Positions 47,035 to 58,405 of a stretch of DNA of 64,000 bases are shown here, piece by piece. Position 1 is the stretch's first letter. Each line of letters starts with the position of its first letter. Origin of the DNA: Entonaema liquescens. Its lineage: Eukaryota; Ascomycota; Sordariomycetes; Xylariales; Xylariaceae. Under the pieces are notes generated by a model, which was given only the letters and a program-made list of their open reading frames with translations, had not been told where the DNA came from and searched no databases. The position numbers were made by a program, and so were the translations under genes. Where the stretch lies: the NCBI GenBank assembly GCA_902805475.1, contig CADCSX010000003.1, positions 992,001-1,056,000 of the forward strand, in the 5' to 3' direction.

Positions 47035-49542
47035 TTACAAAGGTGGTAACTCCTCCCTACATATCGGGCATTGCAGTCTGAACCGCATCCAACCCTCAAG
47101 ACAAGCGCTATGGAACACATGTCGACACGGGGTAACCATATACGCGCGACGGGCAAACACGCCCGCCACACCTCCTGCCGTAGGATCATCATCACCTGCC
47201 TTTACGACCGGTACCTCTAGGACTTCCCTACAGATAGCGCAGTCTATAACGTGCGTATTCGTACGCTTCTTATCCTTATCCTTGCTGGCTCCCTCCTCGC
47301 CTGTCCTTACCCGTTCTAGAGGGCTACTAGGCGCAGCCACTAGACCAATAGGTAATCCACCTGCCTCGATGTTGTCCTCGCGGAGAACTGGATGGTACTC
47401 CCAAGCCTCTGGCATCCAGCCCTTCGGTATGCCGAAGCGAGGGCCGAGGACGAACTGCGCCGCCAATATCCATATTTGGATCCAGAGCCAGCCGGCGAGT
47501 ACGGTGAAGGCAGTCCAGTCTGGCTCTGCAAATGCGAAGTTGTTTGGGACGATGTAAAAATACGCGATGGGCAATAGACGTAGAATCGACTGCCCGATAA
47601 CAAAGCGCCACGATAGCGCTCTACGACAATTACGGTATACGTTGCGATAGATCTGCGGGATCCAGAGTGAGAAGTAAATGAAGATTATGGTGTTAAAGTA
47701 GCCGGCACGGATGCTGGGCCGCCAACTTGCCGCGGCAAGGCTCAGAAAGAGGACAGTTATTCCAATGAGTAAGAGACGACCGAATATGTTGCTTAATTGT
47801 GTTCGAAGATTCTGGGCACTCGGTGTGGCAGGTCCTGCAGTTGCTGGAGCTGGAAGAGTGGCATTATTGGTGTTGGTCGTGACTTCGGCAATTTCAGCAT
47901 CAATATCCTGATCCGAAGGAATGATAATTGGCGGAGATACTGATGGACGAGGAGTGGGAGTTGTAGTAGTCTCACGTGGGTTGTTGTTGATTGGGTTGGG
48001 TGGATTCGTATTTGCGGGCGCGTTCTGTCGATCCCTCTCCCGTTCTTGTCGTCGCCATTCAGGTTCTTGGACCTTGTGGATCTCAGCTAGGAAAAATGTC
48101 CCAACAGTCATAGATAGAAATGAGACACAGGTAATAGCAAGAGAAGGCAATAAAGTAGTTGACGCCGAAAAACTCCACGCCGCTGCCCCAGTGAAGAGCA
48201 TTCCATCAGCAAGCAACATCATACAGCCAGTGTAGAAGCTAACACGACCTAACGTCGAAGGAGTAGAGGTTTCCCTCATTTGCATCTTTAGTAGTTGGAG
48301 TTGGCCGAACACGATTAACGCGAGGCCTAGCAGAAATGTGCTGACGCTATGGAGGAAAATTTCTTGCTTCACACCGACCATATGGTTCCCGTCAGCCGGC
48401 GTATATGCTGGTGGGCCTTTTGTTTCGAGGAAAAAGGCACAATCAGGGGAATACACGACAGCTGACATTTGTAGCCGTGGTATTCGGCGGTGCCCTGTGC
48501 CCTGAGGGAAACGGAGCTCATTTTCGATGTCTTGAATTGCCTTAGCCACATTCTCTGGACCTGTGAGACTTGGCTGTACCCGTAGTATATCCTGGTCCAA
48601 GGGATGGATTTGAATATAAATCAAATACTCGCAGTGCGGAGACGGATTCCAAGTCTCACCCGGCTCTAAGTTGGAGGCCCAGGGATCGTTTTGCTCAGTA
48701 AAAGTATGTAATTCCTTTCTTCTGAGGGCTGCATCTAGGGTCCTGTTCAGTAGTGCCTGACTGGATTCGAAGAAATCCGGTCGAGTGGTAAGATGAGGTA
48801 ATCCGAATATACCAGCGAACTTTTCGCTTGTCGTGGTAAGAAGCATGGCCCCTTGACGTGGCCAGTGAACACCATGGAGTCGCATCTCCCAGCCATTCCC
48901 GGTGCCTTCAATATCGTCAATACTAGCCAATGCCGAGACTTCCCGGGCCTTGACCTCTGCTCTCTCGAGTGTCATCTTGTCTATTTCAGCTGGTTCCGTC
49001 GCACTGTCTTCATTGTCTTCAACGCGCACCATTATTTTTCCTTCCGTACCGGTCGCATTCCTGCTCCATTCGGAGTTCGAGCCGGCCCAAGCGACGCCTG
49101 GGCTAATCTGAGTTAGATTATAGCTCGAATGGTATCTCGGCGAAGACGTGTTGGCCCTCTGCCACCAGCCCTGCACCACTCCCGTCGCATTTTGCCATAC
49201 CGGTTGCGCTACTTCTGGAATTCCGACGGCATTGGCGCTCCACTCTTCGCATCGATTCTTGAAACGTTGGAAATCTTCCCACACGTAGCCGTCTTCCTCT
49301 CGAAAACCTGTTAGATTCAAGTACTTGGTTTCGGTCTCGGGCGGGTCGTCGGTAAGCCGCGGCGAAAAATCACCCCATTGTGTACTATTTAATACGCCTA
49401 GAGCGTGTCTCTGGCGTAAGATGCGGTTCTTTACCACTGATGGGCCGGCGATGAGGCCTGGACTCGAGTCTGGACTAGTGGCAAGCCAGAATATCAAGAT
49501 GATGAGGAAGACGGCGCGTGCGTTATCTTGCGGCTGAGGCAT
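47035..49542 (-). CDS. dscA: DSC E3 ubiquitin ligase complex subunit A (Tul1/Dsc1-type)
   Basis: Intronless 835-residue RING ubiquitin ligase of the Golgi DSC complex, which in fungi processes SREBP-type transcription factors and degrades membrane proteins. The N-terminus has a hydrophobic signal or anchor (AVFLIILIFWLATS). A lumenal region of about 370 residues follows, with many N-x-S/T sites. Several membrane helices span about 385-680 (ISTFLLGLALIVFGQL, TVGTFFLAEI, LLLIGITVLFLSLAAASW, WTAFTVLAGWLWIQIWIL), interrupted by a disordered Pro/Asn/Thr loop. A C-terminal RING ends the protein: CAIC near 758, then CRHVFHSAC and CPIC, with termination directly after (REELPPL). All eight zinc ligands are present. 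It is divergent from the HSBP1 gene, about 470 bases away. Confidence 0.93.
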   Translation of the reverse strand: MPQPQDNARAVFLIILIFWLATSPDSSPGLIAGPSVVKNRILRQRHALGVLNSTQWGDFSPRLTDDPPETETKYLNLTGFREEDGYVWEDFQRFKNRCEEWSANAVGIPEVAQPVWQNATGVVQGWWQRANTSSPRYHSSYNLTQISPGVAWAGSNSEWSRNATGTEGKIMVRVEDNEDSATEPAEIDKMTLERAEVKAREVSALASIDDIEGTGNGWEMRLHGVHWPRQGAMLLTTTSEKFAGIFGLPHLTTRPDFFESSQALLNRTLDAALRRKELHTFTEQNDPWASNLEPGETWNPSPHCEYLIYIQIHPLDQDILRVQPSLTGPENVAKAIQDIENELRFPQGTGHRRIPRLQMSAVVYSPDCAFFLETKGPPAYTPADGNHMVGVKQEIFLHSVSTFLLGLALIVFGQLQLLKMQMRETSTPSTLGRVSFYTGCMMLLADGMLFTGAAAWSFSASTTLLPSLAITCVSFLSMTVGTFFLAEIHKVQEPEWRRQERERDRQNAPANTNPPNPINNNPRETTTTPTPRPSVSPPIIIPSDQDIDAEIAEVTTNTNNATLPAPATAGPATPSAQNLRTQLSNIFGRLLLIGITVLFLSLAAASWRPSIRAGYFNTIIFIYFSLWIPQIYRNVYRNCRRALSWRFVIGQSILRLLPIAYFYIVPNNFAFAEPDWTAFTVLAGWLWIQIWILAAQFVLGPRFGIPKGWMPEAWEYHPVLREDNIEAGGLPIGLVAAPSSPLERVRTGEEGASKDKDKKRTNTHVIDCAICREVLEVPVVKAGDDDPTAGGVAGVFARRAYMVTPCRHVFHSACLEGWMRFRLQCPICREELPPL

Positions 49543-50012
49543 CGCAATGTATTGTTTCCATCGTGCTTAAAGCATTTGTGTAGTATCTAGTCTGCCTGGT
49601 AGGAGTTCTCTAAGAGAGAATAGACTAGCCTGACTTGAAGTCTTATTTTATGAAATATGTTGAATGTAGGATGAATATCAAAGGATCAGAACATTGAACT
49701 GACAGTTGACGACTGATTTGATTACCTAACCTAGACGTTTGGAGAGCAGCAGTAAAGGCATGGCGCACAAGCCATTCAATGACATGCACAATCGATAAGC
49801 CCCACTATATACAGTGCACCTACATTTATACAGGTACGTAACGTGTATCTATTTAATCCGCGTACTGTCTTCAAATCTTAGTAGTTCACGCGCCGCGCAT
49901 TTGACTCTTTACCCGAGTACTTCAACAAACGGAAGTCCGTCTCGTATAGAGAAGTAAACACCAAACAGCTATCTAAATAGTTTCGCACGCACAGAAATAT
50001 TTAGTTTCCAAC
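49543..50012. promoter_or_regulatory. Divergent promoter region between dscA and the HSBP1 gene
   Basis: 470 bases with no coding sequence, so both promoters must lie here. No heat-shock element array or other clear operator was identified by eye. Confidence 0.5.
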
Positions 50013-50367
50013 ATGTCGTCTAAGAAGCTTGAGGATACAAAGAAACAGACGGGCAACGTAAGAGCATTTACCTGCGATACTCCGCTCTATAGGTCTAAGC
50101 TAACGCGACTCAGAGCTCGGACGAATTAACCACGGTCGTTGAGGAACTATTGAACTCCCTATCAAGCAAGTTTGACGGTGTCTCGAGTGAAATCTTCGCT
50201 AAGAGTAAGCATAAACTCTATTTAATAGTTTATACTATCGCGCAGTTATCCAGAGTCTCCTTATTAACCTTGATATAGTGGACGATATGGCGCGCCGATT
50301 GGACAACCTCGAAGCCTCACTTCAAGCTAACGAGGAGAACGGTGTAAACTCATCACCTAGGACATAA
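50013..50367 (+). CDS. Heat shock factor-binding protein 1 (HSBP1)
   Basis: A 74-residue coiled-coil protein; the family binds the trimeric coiled coil of heat-shock factor and dampens its activity, and a second role in WASH complex assembly is known in animals. Three exons: 50013-50057, 50114-50204, 50279-50367. Both introns have good donors (GTAAGA, GTAAGC) and acceptors (CAG, TAG) and the junctions keep frame. The heptad core reads ELTTVVEELLNSLSSKFDG, then VSSEIFAKMDDMARRLDNLE, matching HSBP1 hydrophobic spacing and the DDM-RRLDNLE signature. The exons are too short to appear as long open frames. The 3' end faces the PDI gene about 200 bases away. Confidence 0.93.
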
Positions 50368-50574
50368 TAGGGACAGGGGTAACTGGAGATTATTCGGAGC
50401 ATCGCATGGCGTTAAGGGGAACGGTTTGGTTCATCATGGTTTGTATAGGACAGACGGTAACAGCAACTAGACTATACAATAATGCGCCTTCATATTACGC
50501 ACTTTTTTCTTTCGTTATTCGTTACAAACATTATAACACGCCCGCTCGGCTTGCTTTGTTTATGACGAGTTACC

Positions 50575-51753
50575 CTATAGCTCTTCCTTCTCATCGTCAC
50601 CTGTGATCTTCTCTTCAACCTTCTTGAGGAATTGCTTCAAGATGTTGGTCTTGCTTTGGAGCTCATCCAGCTTGGAAGGGGCCAAGCCACCCTTCTTGAT
50701 GATACCATCCAGACGAGCCGACTCCTTCGCAACATAGCCCTCGTTCTGCGACAGCTTGTCGAACACCCTGATATAGTATTGCGCATACTTGTACTGCGCA
50801 TCCTCGGCTAGGCCAGCGGCGATCTTCTTAGCCTCTGCAGCTAGATCGGCCAACTTGTCGCTACCAGCAGCATACTTCAATGCGATATGGTTCAGGACGT
50901 CGATGGTACCTCCAGTCGCATCGAGGCCACCGCCGGGAGCACGGTGGGTGCCGGTCTTCTCGTTAAGGAAGTCAACAAGGTCCTTCTCGGTTCGGCCGCC
51001 GGAGTAGGGTTCGCCTTCGGTAGAGCCCTTAGGGAAGAACTTGATAGTCGGGTAGGAAGTAACACCCTGCGCATTGGCAGTTGCCTTGCTGTTGTCGGCT
51101 TCGGCATCAACCTTAGCGATTACAACATGGGGCTCGTTAATGAAGTCCTCAGCTAGGGTTTCCCAGGTAGGAGCTAAGGCCTTGCAGTCTGCCTGAGATT
51201 AGCAAATTTGGCACTCGTGTTGGATAATTGGGTAATACGTACGACCACACCAAGGTGCAGTGAAAGCAACCAACACATTCTTATCGCTTCCAACGGTCTC
51301 TTTAAATGTAGTGTCTGTTAACATGTTTACTTGACTGGGCATCTCCAACTTCCTCTTAGCCTTGACACCAGTCTTGTCGGTGATGAATTTGGTCAAACTC
51401 TCGAGATCTCGGCCGCCCTCGTAGTCGGTTGGCTTATCACTCTTGCCATCGAACCACTTGAGAGTAGGGAACCCTTGAACACCATACTTCTGGCCTAGGG
51501 ACCTCTCGGCATCGGCGTCTACCTTGGCAATCTGAACATCCTTAGAAGTAGCGAAAGCCTGAGCTAACTCTTCGTAGACGGGAGCAAGATTCTTGCAGTG
51601 GCCGCACCAAGGGGCAAAGAACTCGACAAGAGTAGGCTTGCCAGACTTAAGCACAACTTTGTCAAAGTTAGAGGGGATAAGATCAAGGACTGCTGATTTA
51701 GCTGCTACTGCGGCAGCTAGCCCGGCGAGCACGAAGCTCTTTACTAGAACCAT
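50575..51753 (-). CDS. tigA: Protein disulfide isomerase, TigA type (two thioredoxin domains plus ERp29 C domain)
   Basis: ER oxidoreductase that forms and rearranges disulfides in secretory proteins; 374 residues. The signal peptide is MVLVKSFVLAGLAAAVAA. The first thioredoxin domain has FFAPWCGHCK near residue 46. The second has TAPWCGHCK; its active site is split by a 54-base intron (exons 51753-51243 and 51188-50575), and using the second of two nearby AG acceptors restores CGHC. A helical ERp29-like domain follows (KLADLAAEAKKIAAGL, AQYYIRVFDKLSQNEGYVAKE). The protein ends KEEL, a variant of the HDEL/KDEL retrieval signal. The gene is divergent from ribosomal protein S29. Confidence 0.95.
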
Positions 51754-52365
51754 TGTTGCTTTGGTTTACAATTGTCTGTTATATAAGAGAGAAAATAGGG
51801 TAAAGAGAACAGTATGCAGGAAAGAAAAGTCCCAATTTGGCCAAGGGAATAGAGAGTTGGTCAAATAGTGGCTATTCTACCGTAATTATAAGAGTGTGGT
51901 AGGTAATCAATTAATTGCTTTGAAATACAAAGCAGAAGATGCCACTTTGCAACGGGCAGCACGGGGTGTGGGTGAATACCGGCTGCATCATAGCTTAATG
52001 CAGAACCTGGTAAAAGTCGAGGCGGGATTATCGATAAGACGCGATAAGGCACGTGCGTGGCAACCGTGGTTTCCTTTTGAGTTTCAAAAGTTTCAAGAGC
52101 TTCCGGATTACATAATGTGACAAGAGCTAACTAATAGCGGGGCTTAATTCTTTGGGGTTTTAAAGTCCAAAGTACGTACTTCGTACCCCGTTTTTTTTTA
52201 TCAGTACCCCTGCAGCCCTTACGCGAAACCACACACAATTTTCCTCTCTCAATCCATAATCTCCAAAAACTCGCGAAAGTTTTCCGAATCGTAGTTCGAC
52301 ATCCAGCAACACACCGCAAACCAAACGTTCGTGATAACCGTTATCGCAACACCACAACCGCCAAC
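51754..52365. promoter_or_regulatory. Divergent promoter region between tigA and rps29
   Basis: About 610 bases without a gene. The side nearest rps29 is pyrimidine-rich (CCTCTCTC, TTTTTTTTA), as usual for ribosomal protein promoters. No unfolded-protein-response element was confirmed by eye. Confidence 0.5.
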
Positions 52366-52661
52366 ATGTCTCACGAATCCGTCTGGAACTCGCGCCCGCG
52401 AACGTACGGCAAGGGCTCTCGTTCTTGGTATGTCGACATATTCTCGAGAGCTTCTTCTATCGTGATGAAGTCCATCAGCTAACATAGTACCAGCCGTGTC
52501 TGCACCCACAAGGCCGGTTTGATCCGCAAGTACGGCCTCAACATCTGCCGTCAGTGCTTCCGTGAGAAGTCCTCCGACATTGGCTTTGTCAAGGTACGAA
52601 TGAATCAGCGACGATACGATGTGAACGCTGTGACTAACTTTTTTCTACCCAGCACCGATAA
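52366..52661 (+). CDS. rps29: 40S ribosomal protein uS14 (S29)
   Basis: A 56-residue zinc-binding protein of the small ribosomal subunit head. Three exons: 52366-52427, 52494-52593, 52653-52661; the last codes only for His-Arg and the stop. The protein begins MSHESVWNSRPRTYGKGSRSC, then VCTHKAGLIRKYGLNICRQC and FREKSSDIGFVKHR. The C-x2-C ... C-x2-C zinc ligands (split by the first intron) are complete. Length and sequence match the family closely. It is intact, showing that not every conserved gene here has a frame break. Confidence 0.97.
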
Positions 52662-54232
52662 ACGCCCCTTCGGAATGTGACTTTCTTTCCTACCACGATA
52701 TCTCTCGTCAGGCATCGTCAAATGCGACTGCGGAAATGGAGTTGTTGGTTTTTATTAGGAACAGGGTTGAGCATTTGCCTTGAGGCATTGGTACAGGCTT
52801 GCGTGGAAGAGAAATGAGCAAAACGGCTCTTCAGTTCGACTAGACAGCTAAACCACCACGACAATGCTTACGAGAATTCGATGATATTATTCGTTCTTAC
52901 ATATGAAATGTGACGATTTTCTTGCAAAGCCCCCGACTTAATCCGAATGAAGATCCTGCGTTTCTCAGGGGGTAACCACCTACTAACTTAGTTATTCCTC
53001 AAGGAGGGTAATACGAGAGACGAAATGGTTCTATCCGCTCGATCCCGGAGGTTTTATTGTAGCTTGCTAACTGAAGTTTCTGAGGGTCACTTAACTCCGA
53101 TACCACTTAAAGTGGGCATAAGTATGAGGAATCGGAATAGGGACATGACTTTCACACCACAACCACTTTTAGCTTCCAGCACGACCCACGATCAAGTCCA
53201 AAAGGCGTATATGCTATAATCGTCTTAAACCTGAACTTCGCATGGCCAACGCTCCGCTCCGAGGATGAATCTGAGTTGAATGTTGGTACCTTATCAAGCA
53301 ACATTTATCTGAATCCACCCAACCTTCCATGTTGATCCACTGCTCAACGGAGAGCGGTATACTGTTTCAAGAGAGAATGGCCCATAACAGTGATGCCAAG
53401 AACCGGGAATACTCAACGGGTGTAATACCCCTGGGACAGATGCATAGGTGTTGTAATGTTTATATTGTTCATAATGGGTCTTGATGCGATTGCGCGAGTT
53501 CCATTGCTTGCGTATTTATGGTTCGTTACACAAAAGCAGCAGTGGTGTAGTCGAGATTGGGTTATATCCAGAATATTCCCGTGTTTATTTCCGTTGACGT
53601 CGATCGAATATACCTACCTCCTATATATAGGTAGGTAGATATAGATTCATCTCAGTTATCCGTGGGTTATCCGGGGGCTGATTGGTTAATTCGGATCATC
53701 CCATCATGGTAAGTACTACCCTGATCTTGTTCGGTATTTAATTATCCTGGTACATAACCTACCTAATGTACTTCTGTGTATATGGGGTGGAAGTACCTAC
53801 GACAAACCTAGGTACCTAAATTGAAGCATTCCATGCTACATACCTAGGTACCATACATATCTTGCCTACCTACTTAGGTACATAATGACACCCTCCGTAT
53901 AAATTGGAGCTACGGGCAATTATGGTATGAGTTAAGGGGTGTATTAGGTGCACGCACTGTACTAACCTTAGTATAACCGGTACGTATCCGAAGGCACTAT
54001 GTTCTTGCCTCGAGGCTACTGGCAAGGTGAAAGAACGACCCATGCCTTGAATAAAGGGCATTCACTGTACGCCTCGGCTTAAAAGGGAAGGATCCTTTTG
54101 TTTGCCTAAGCAGGCTATATATGCGACAATGTCCCAGCTTCCTACAGGCAGGAGAAGACGGCTTCTTTCAGAACACCAGCCACAGACTCATTCTTATCTT
54201 TAATATCAAGCTTTTAGCTTTCTCTACGAACC
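52662..54232. other. Intergenic region rich in TACCTA/TAGGTA motifs
   Basis: About 1.6 kb without a supported gene. A cluster of TACCTA/TAGGTA sequence lies at about 53,610-53,640 and 53,755-53,885, including an exact TACCTAGGTA at 53,841-53,850. The right end is the NRPS-like promoter. Confidence 0.55.
54116..54123 (+). promoter_or_regulatory. TATA box of the NRPS-like gene
   Basis: TATATATG about 110 bases before ATG 54233. Confidence 0.45.
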
Positions 54233-57200
54233 ATGGCAGGCTTCCACGAGTTGATACCAAATGTCGTTAAGAGGAGAATCAACCAAAAGCGTCCTCTTTT
54301 AAAGATCTGTCATCCGGATCGTGCTCCTATTGAAGTGACATTCGCTATCCTTGACAATGCCGTCAACAGGGCTGCCTGGTTCCTTACCGAATACCTTCCA
54401 TCGGATGAGTATTTTATTTGGATGTCCCAGAGCGATATTCGCTACATAATATTTATTATAGCCGCTATGAAAACTGGCAAGGTTGTCGTGCTCCCGTCTT
54501 TAAGCAATCGAGTCTCTGCCAACCTTCGGTTGTTTGAAACGGTTGGAGCTAAGCATATGCTATACGGACCCGAATCGTCAGGGGCACTAGCAGAACTCAT
54601 CGACAAGGCCAGTCCAAATGTAGCCGCCAGGCTAGGTCCGACACTCGAGGAAATCTTATCCCCTGAACCTGTTCCCGACTTCCCTTTTAACAAGACTTAC
54701 GATGAAATCAAGACGAAGAGATTCATGGGATTGCACACTTCTGGGACATCAGGTGAGACCTTGTTTTAGAGCCCCATTCAAACTGAATTCTTCATCTGTG
54801 CAGTTTTCTCCCTTGCTTCCAAATTGCTTTTTGTTATTATTCGTGGCCCCTCGGGAGGCGGTTGTAAATGAATTCTTGTTTAACTTAAGTATCCCTATTA
54901 AGTCTAACACTCTGCTTGTAACAGGACATCCGAAGCCAATTTGGTGGACGCATTCCCATTTTGAATGCCTATTCTCCCCCCTCGAAGAGGGTGTTCTCCC
55001 TGAGGGTGTCCATGCAGAGAGGCCAACATGCAGTACGCTTGCCAACCACGATGTTCTTGTGGTCGGGTCGCAGTCGCATGTAAGTCATCTACTAGTATTT
55101 TTAGGGATAAGCTCGTATTCTAACTGAGATAGGCTGGCGCCCTCTACATTACCATGGTTTCACTACACTCTGAAATGACCGCCATCCTTATGCATCCCGA
55201 CGTTCCCGTCAGCCCAGCTAGTATTACAGACGTGATCAACCAATCCGGAGCCAATAGTCTCATTTGTCCGGCCGTGCCCATAGAAAATATGCTTGACTAT
55301 TCGCCCGGCCTCGAAGCCTTCTCACGCCTCAAACATATTGGCTACGTAGGCGGACCTATCAATCCCGTGCTCGGTGCTAAGGTTGCTAAGGTCACACCAC
55401 ACCTATATAGTCTTATTGGAAGTACAGAAGGCGCCTTAATGCTTATGAACTACTCGCCTAATTCAGAGAACTGGGATGCAATTCGCTTCGTTGAGGTTGG
55501 CCAGCGCATGGAGGAAGTGCTGCCCGGGTTGTACGAGCTTGTCTTCCCTCGTACTCCTACCATTGATCGCCTTTACGCATACTTCCGCTCTTATCCGGAT
55601 CTCGAGCACGAGTATCGTACCAAAGACCTGTTCTCCCCGGTACCTGGGCAGCCAGGATGGTGGCGTTTTCGCGGTCGCACCGACAACTGGGTCGCTATGG
55701 CCAATGGCTACAAGATGGACCCGACTGACTTCGAAGCCATTGTGACTGCACACTCAGACGTTCGTGGCGTTATCGTGGGAGGTTCCCATCGCTTCCGGCT
55801 GTGCATGCTAGTTGAATTGTACGACCATTTACTCCCAACAACCGACGAGGAGGCACACGCTGCGCTTGAGAGGCTCTGGCCTACAATTCAGGAGGCTAAC
55901 AAGTCGTCTCCAAAATTTGGCCAAATTCCTCGTGAGCTCATCCTGTTCATCCGCCCGGGTAAGCCATTCCTGCGGGCTGGCAAGGGTACTATCCAGCGGC
56001 AGCTCACCTTTCAGGCCTACGATGATGAGATCAATGCGCTATACGAGCGCGTCGAGAGTGGGATCCTGGTCAACGATCTAGAGCCCATTACCTCCCTAAC
56101 ACCGGAGGGTCTGACACCTGTGCTCACGCAGCTATTCCAGCAGGCGCTTGACTCGCACGATCTCAATGCTGACACTGACGTCTTCGCTCGTGGGCTTGAC
56201 TCCAACGGCGTTACCCTTACCGTTTCGCGACTCAAGGCCGCACTGCGTAACTACGGTATGTCTGAAGATATTTTAAACGGCATTCATATCAGCCTTTTAT
56301 ACAGCTCCACGACTGCGCGGTCCCTGGCACATACCCTTTCCGCATATCTTGGCGAAAGCAATGGCAAAGAAAAAACAGAGACCCCAGACGGTGGCGTTTC
56401 GGATATGCTGGCCAAGTACCTCCCCGGATCCAAACACCGAGGCAGCCCCCAATCCATCATACTGACAGGATCGACGGGGTCCCTTGGTACTTATCTTCTC
56501 GCAGCACTACAGGCACAACCCGAGTCTCGTGTACGCCGCATTTTCTGCCTAAACCGGGCTACGGACGCAGCATCCAAGCAAGCTGCGGCATTGAAGTCAC
56601 GCGGGCTTCCACCGGCGCAGGAGTCGAGTGGTCGTGTAGTTTTCCTTACGGTAAAGGACTTCGGGGCTCCGCGTTTGGGCCTAGCGCTCAAAGACTACGA
56701 CTTACTACTTGCCGAGACTACGGTCATCATCCACAACGCTTGGCCTGTAAACTTCCTACTTCCCTTACAGTCATTTGAGCCATCAATCGCAGGGCTAGTG
56801 CACTTACTTGAAATCGCGCAGAAGGGCGCACAGCGACCGGCAATACTCTTCGTATCGAGTATTTCGGCGGCTATGGGTGCGGCACGCGACGTCCCGGAGG
56901 AAGTCTTGCCAGAGCCGGCGGACCTGGTTCTACGGCAGGGGTACGCGCGGTCGAAGTATGTCGGGGAGCGAATTCTAGACGCATGGGCATTGGCAGGTAT
57001 GGCAAATAAGAGACGCGCCGCGATCTTACGCGTTGGTCAGGTCGCGGGCCCTGTGGCAGCGGGAGGTGCTTGGAACCCCTGGGAATGGTTCCCGAGCCTA
57101 GTCCGCAGCTCCAAGTTCCTGGGCATACTACCCAAAAGCCTCGGCACAAGTAGTCGCGTCGAGTGGGTGCCCGTTGACGAGTTAAGTAAGATTATCCTAG

Positions 57201-57664
57201 AAGTTGTTGACGAGGTAACTCGTACCGACGAGGACGGTACTTCCTTTAAAAAGGCCAAACAAGAAGGCGCAAAAGTGTATAACCTTGTGAACCCTCACGC
57301 CGTGTCTTTCTCAACCCTTCTCCCCGCGCTACAAGAGAAAGGCATCGCGAGCAAGACAGTACCTCTCGAAACCTGGATTGGGGCGCTCGAGCGCAGCAGC
57401 TACGAGCGGAAATCGAGTGTGCATAATAACCCCGCAGTCAAGTTGTTAGACTTTTATAAGTCTATTGAACCACACCATGGCGGCGACGGTGTGAAGAGAA
57501 ATGCGAACGGAGAAACCAAGAATGGGGGTGGAGGTAGTAAAGGAGGAGAGGACGACTATACCTGGCGTGTTGACAATACCTTGCACGCGAGCCCAACTGC
57601 CAGAGCGTTAAAACCGGTAAATACGGAGTGGGTGAAGCTATGGATTGACCGCTGGGGGTTCTGA
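54233..57664 (+). CDS. NRPS-like enzyme: adenylation - carrier - thioester reductase
   Basis: A 1,068-residue A-T-R enzyme that probably activates a carboxylic acid with ATP, loads it on a phosphopantetheine arm and releases it reductively as an aldehyde or alcohol. No condensation domain is present. Exons: 54233-54752, 54925-55079, 55133-57664. The A domain has the phosphate-binding motif HTSGTSGHPKP (split by intron 1), GSTEG, YRTKDLF and the A8-like RGRTDNWV; lysine GKG(T)IQR follows. The carrier site reads ARGLDSNGVTLT, Ser near residue 581. The reductase has an NADP-binding SIILTGSTGSLGTYL near 666 and the catalytic pair YARSK near 829. The C-terminal 60 residues are partly disordered. 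The gene converges with an MFS transporter. The substrate cannot be read from the sequence by eye. Confidence 0.92.
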
Positions 57665-58405
57665 TTTATAGAAGGTGAGCTCGAAGTATATCGTATAGTA
57701 GAGTAGTAGAGTTTATAGATCATAAGAGAGTATCAACAGCTTCAATATAGAATTAGCAGCCTAGATGTATCTAAATCCAATGTATTAAATGTGGATCGTA
57801 GATCTCCTCTATAATAGGGGTAAGCCCGTTTAATGTCAAAAAGTAGAACTCTTGATTATCTAACGTCATGTCAATCACACTCAAGTTATTCACCTGCGGT
57901 ACAATTCACCGGAAAATATCCAAAATGAACGGGCTAGTTTAATTTCTATCTTTCATATTAATTCATTACACAATACTATATATGCCACGTAAGCAGGCGG
58001 CTAGTCTAATCAAATGCGATGCGTCTAACATGTGGTATCTCAAAATATAGACACCTTCTCCAAAAAGCCCAAGACCAAAATGCTCATTTTTAAAAACAAA
58101 GAGCGCCTTGCCTTGCCTTGTCGTGTCATGTGTCTCTCTTCCCCTGGTCTATATTATAAACGCCTCTATGCTCCACTTCGACTTTTTGACCCCTGGGCCC
58201 GGTGTAGTGGGCCGGAATGGAACCGCTTCTTCTTCTCTTCTTTCTTTCGAGTAGCCTGTGCCGTTCCTGGTAACGGCGCGCGAGGCTTCTGCGATGCATT
58301 TTTCTAGGTTACCCTCTAAGGTGTTGGGTACCCTATATCTAGCCGAGATTCTATAGTTAACCTCTAGTTTTAAATTGTAAGGTATTCCGTAAATCAGATC
58401 CTCGT
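57665..58405. other. Convergent intergenic region between the NRPS-like and MFS genes
   Basis: No gene; AT-rich 3' UTR sequence of both genes. Short open frames at 58,032-58,409 are not supported. Confidence 0.55.
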
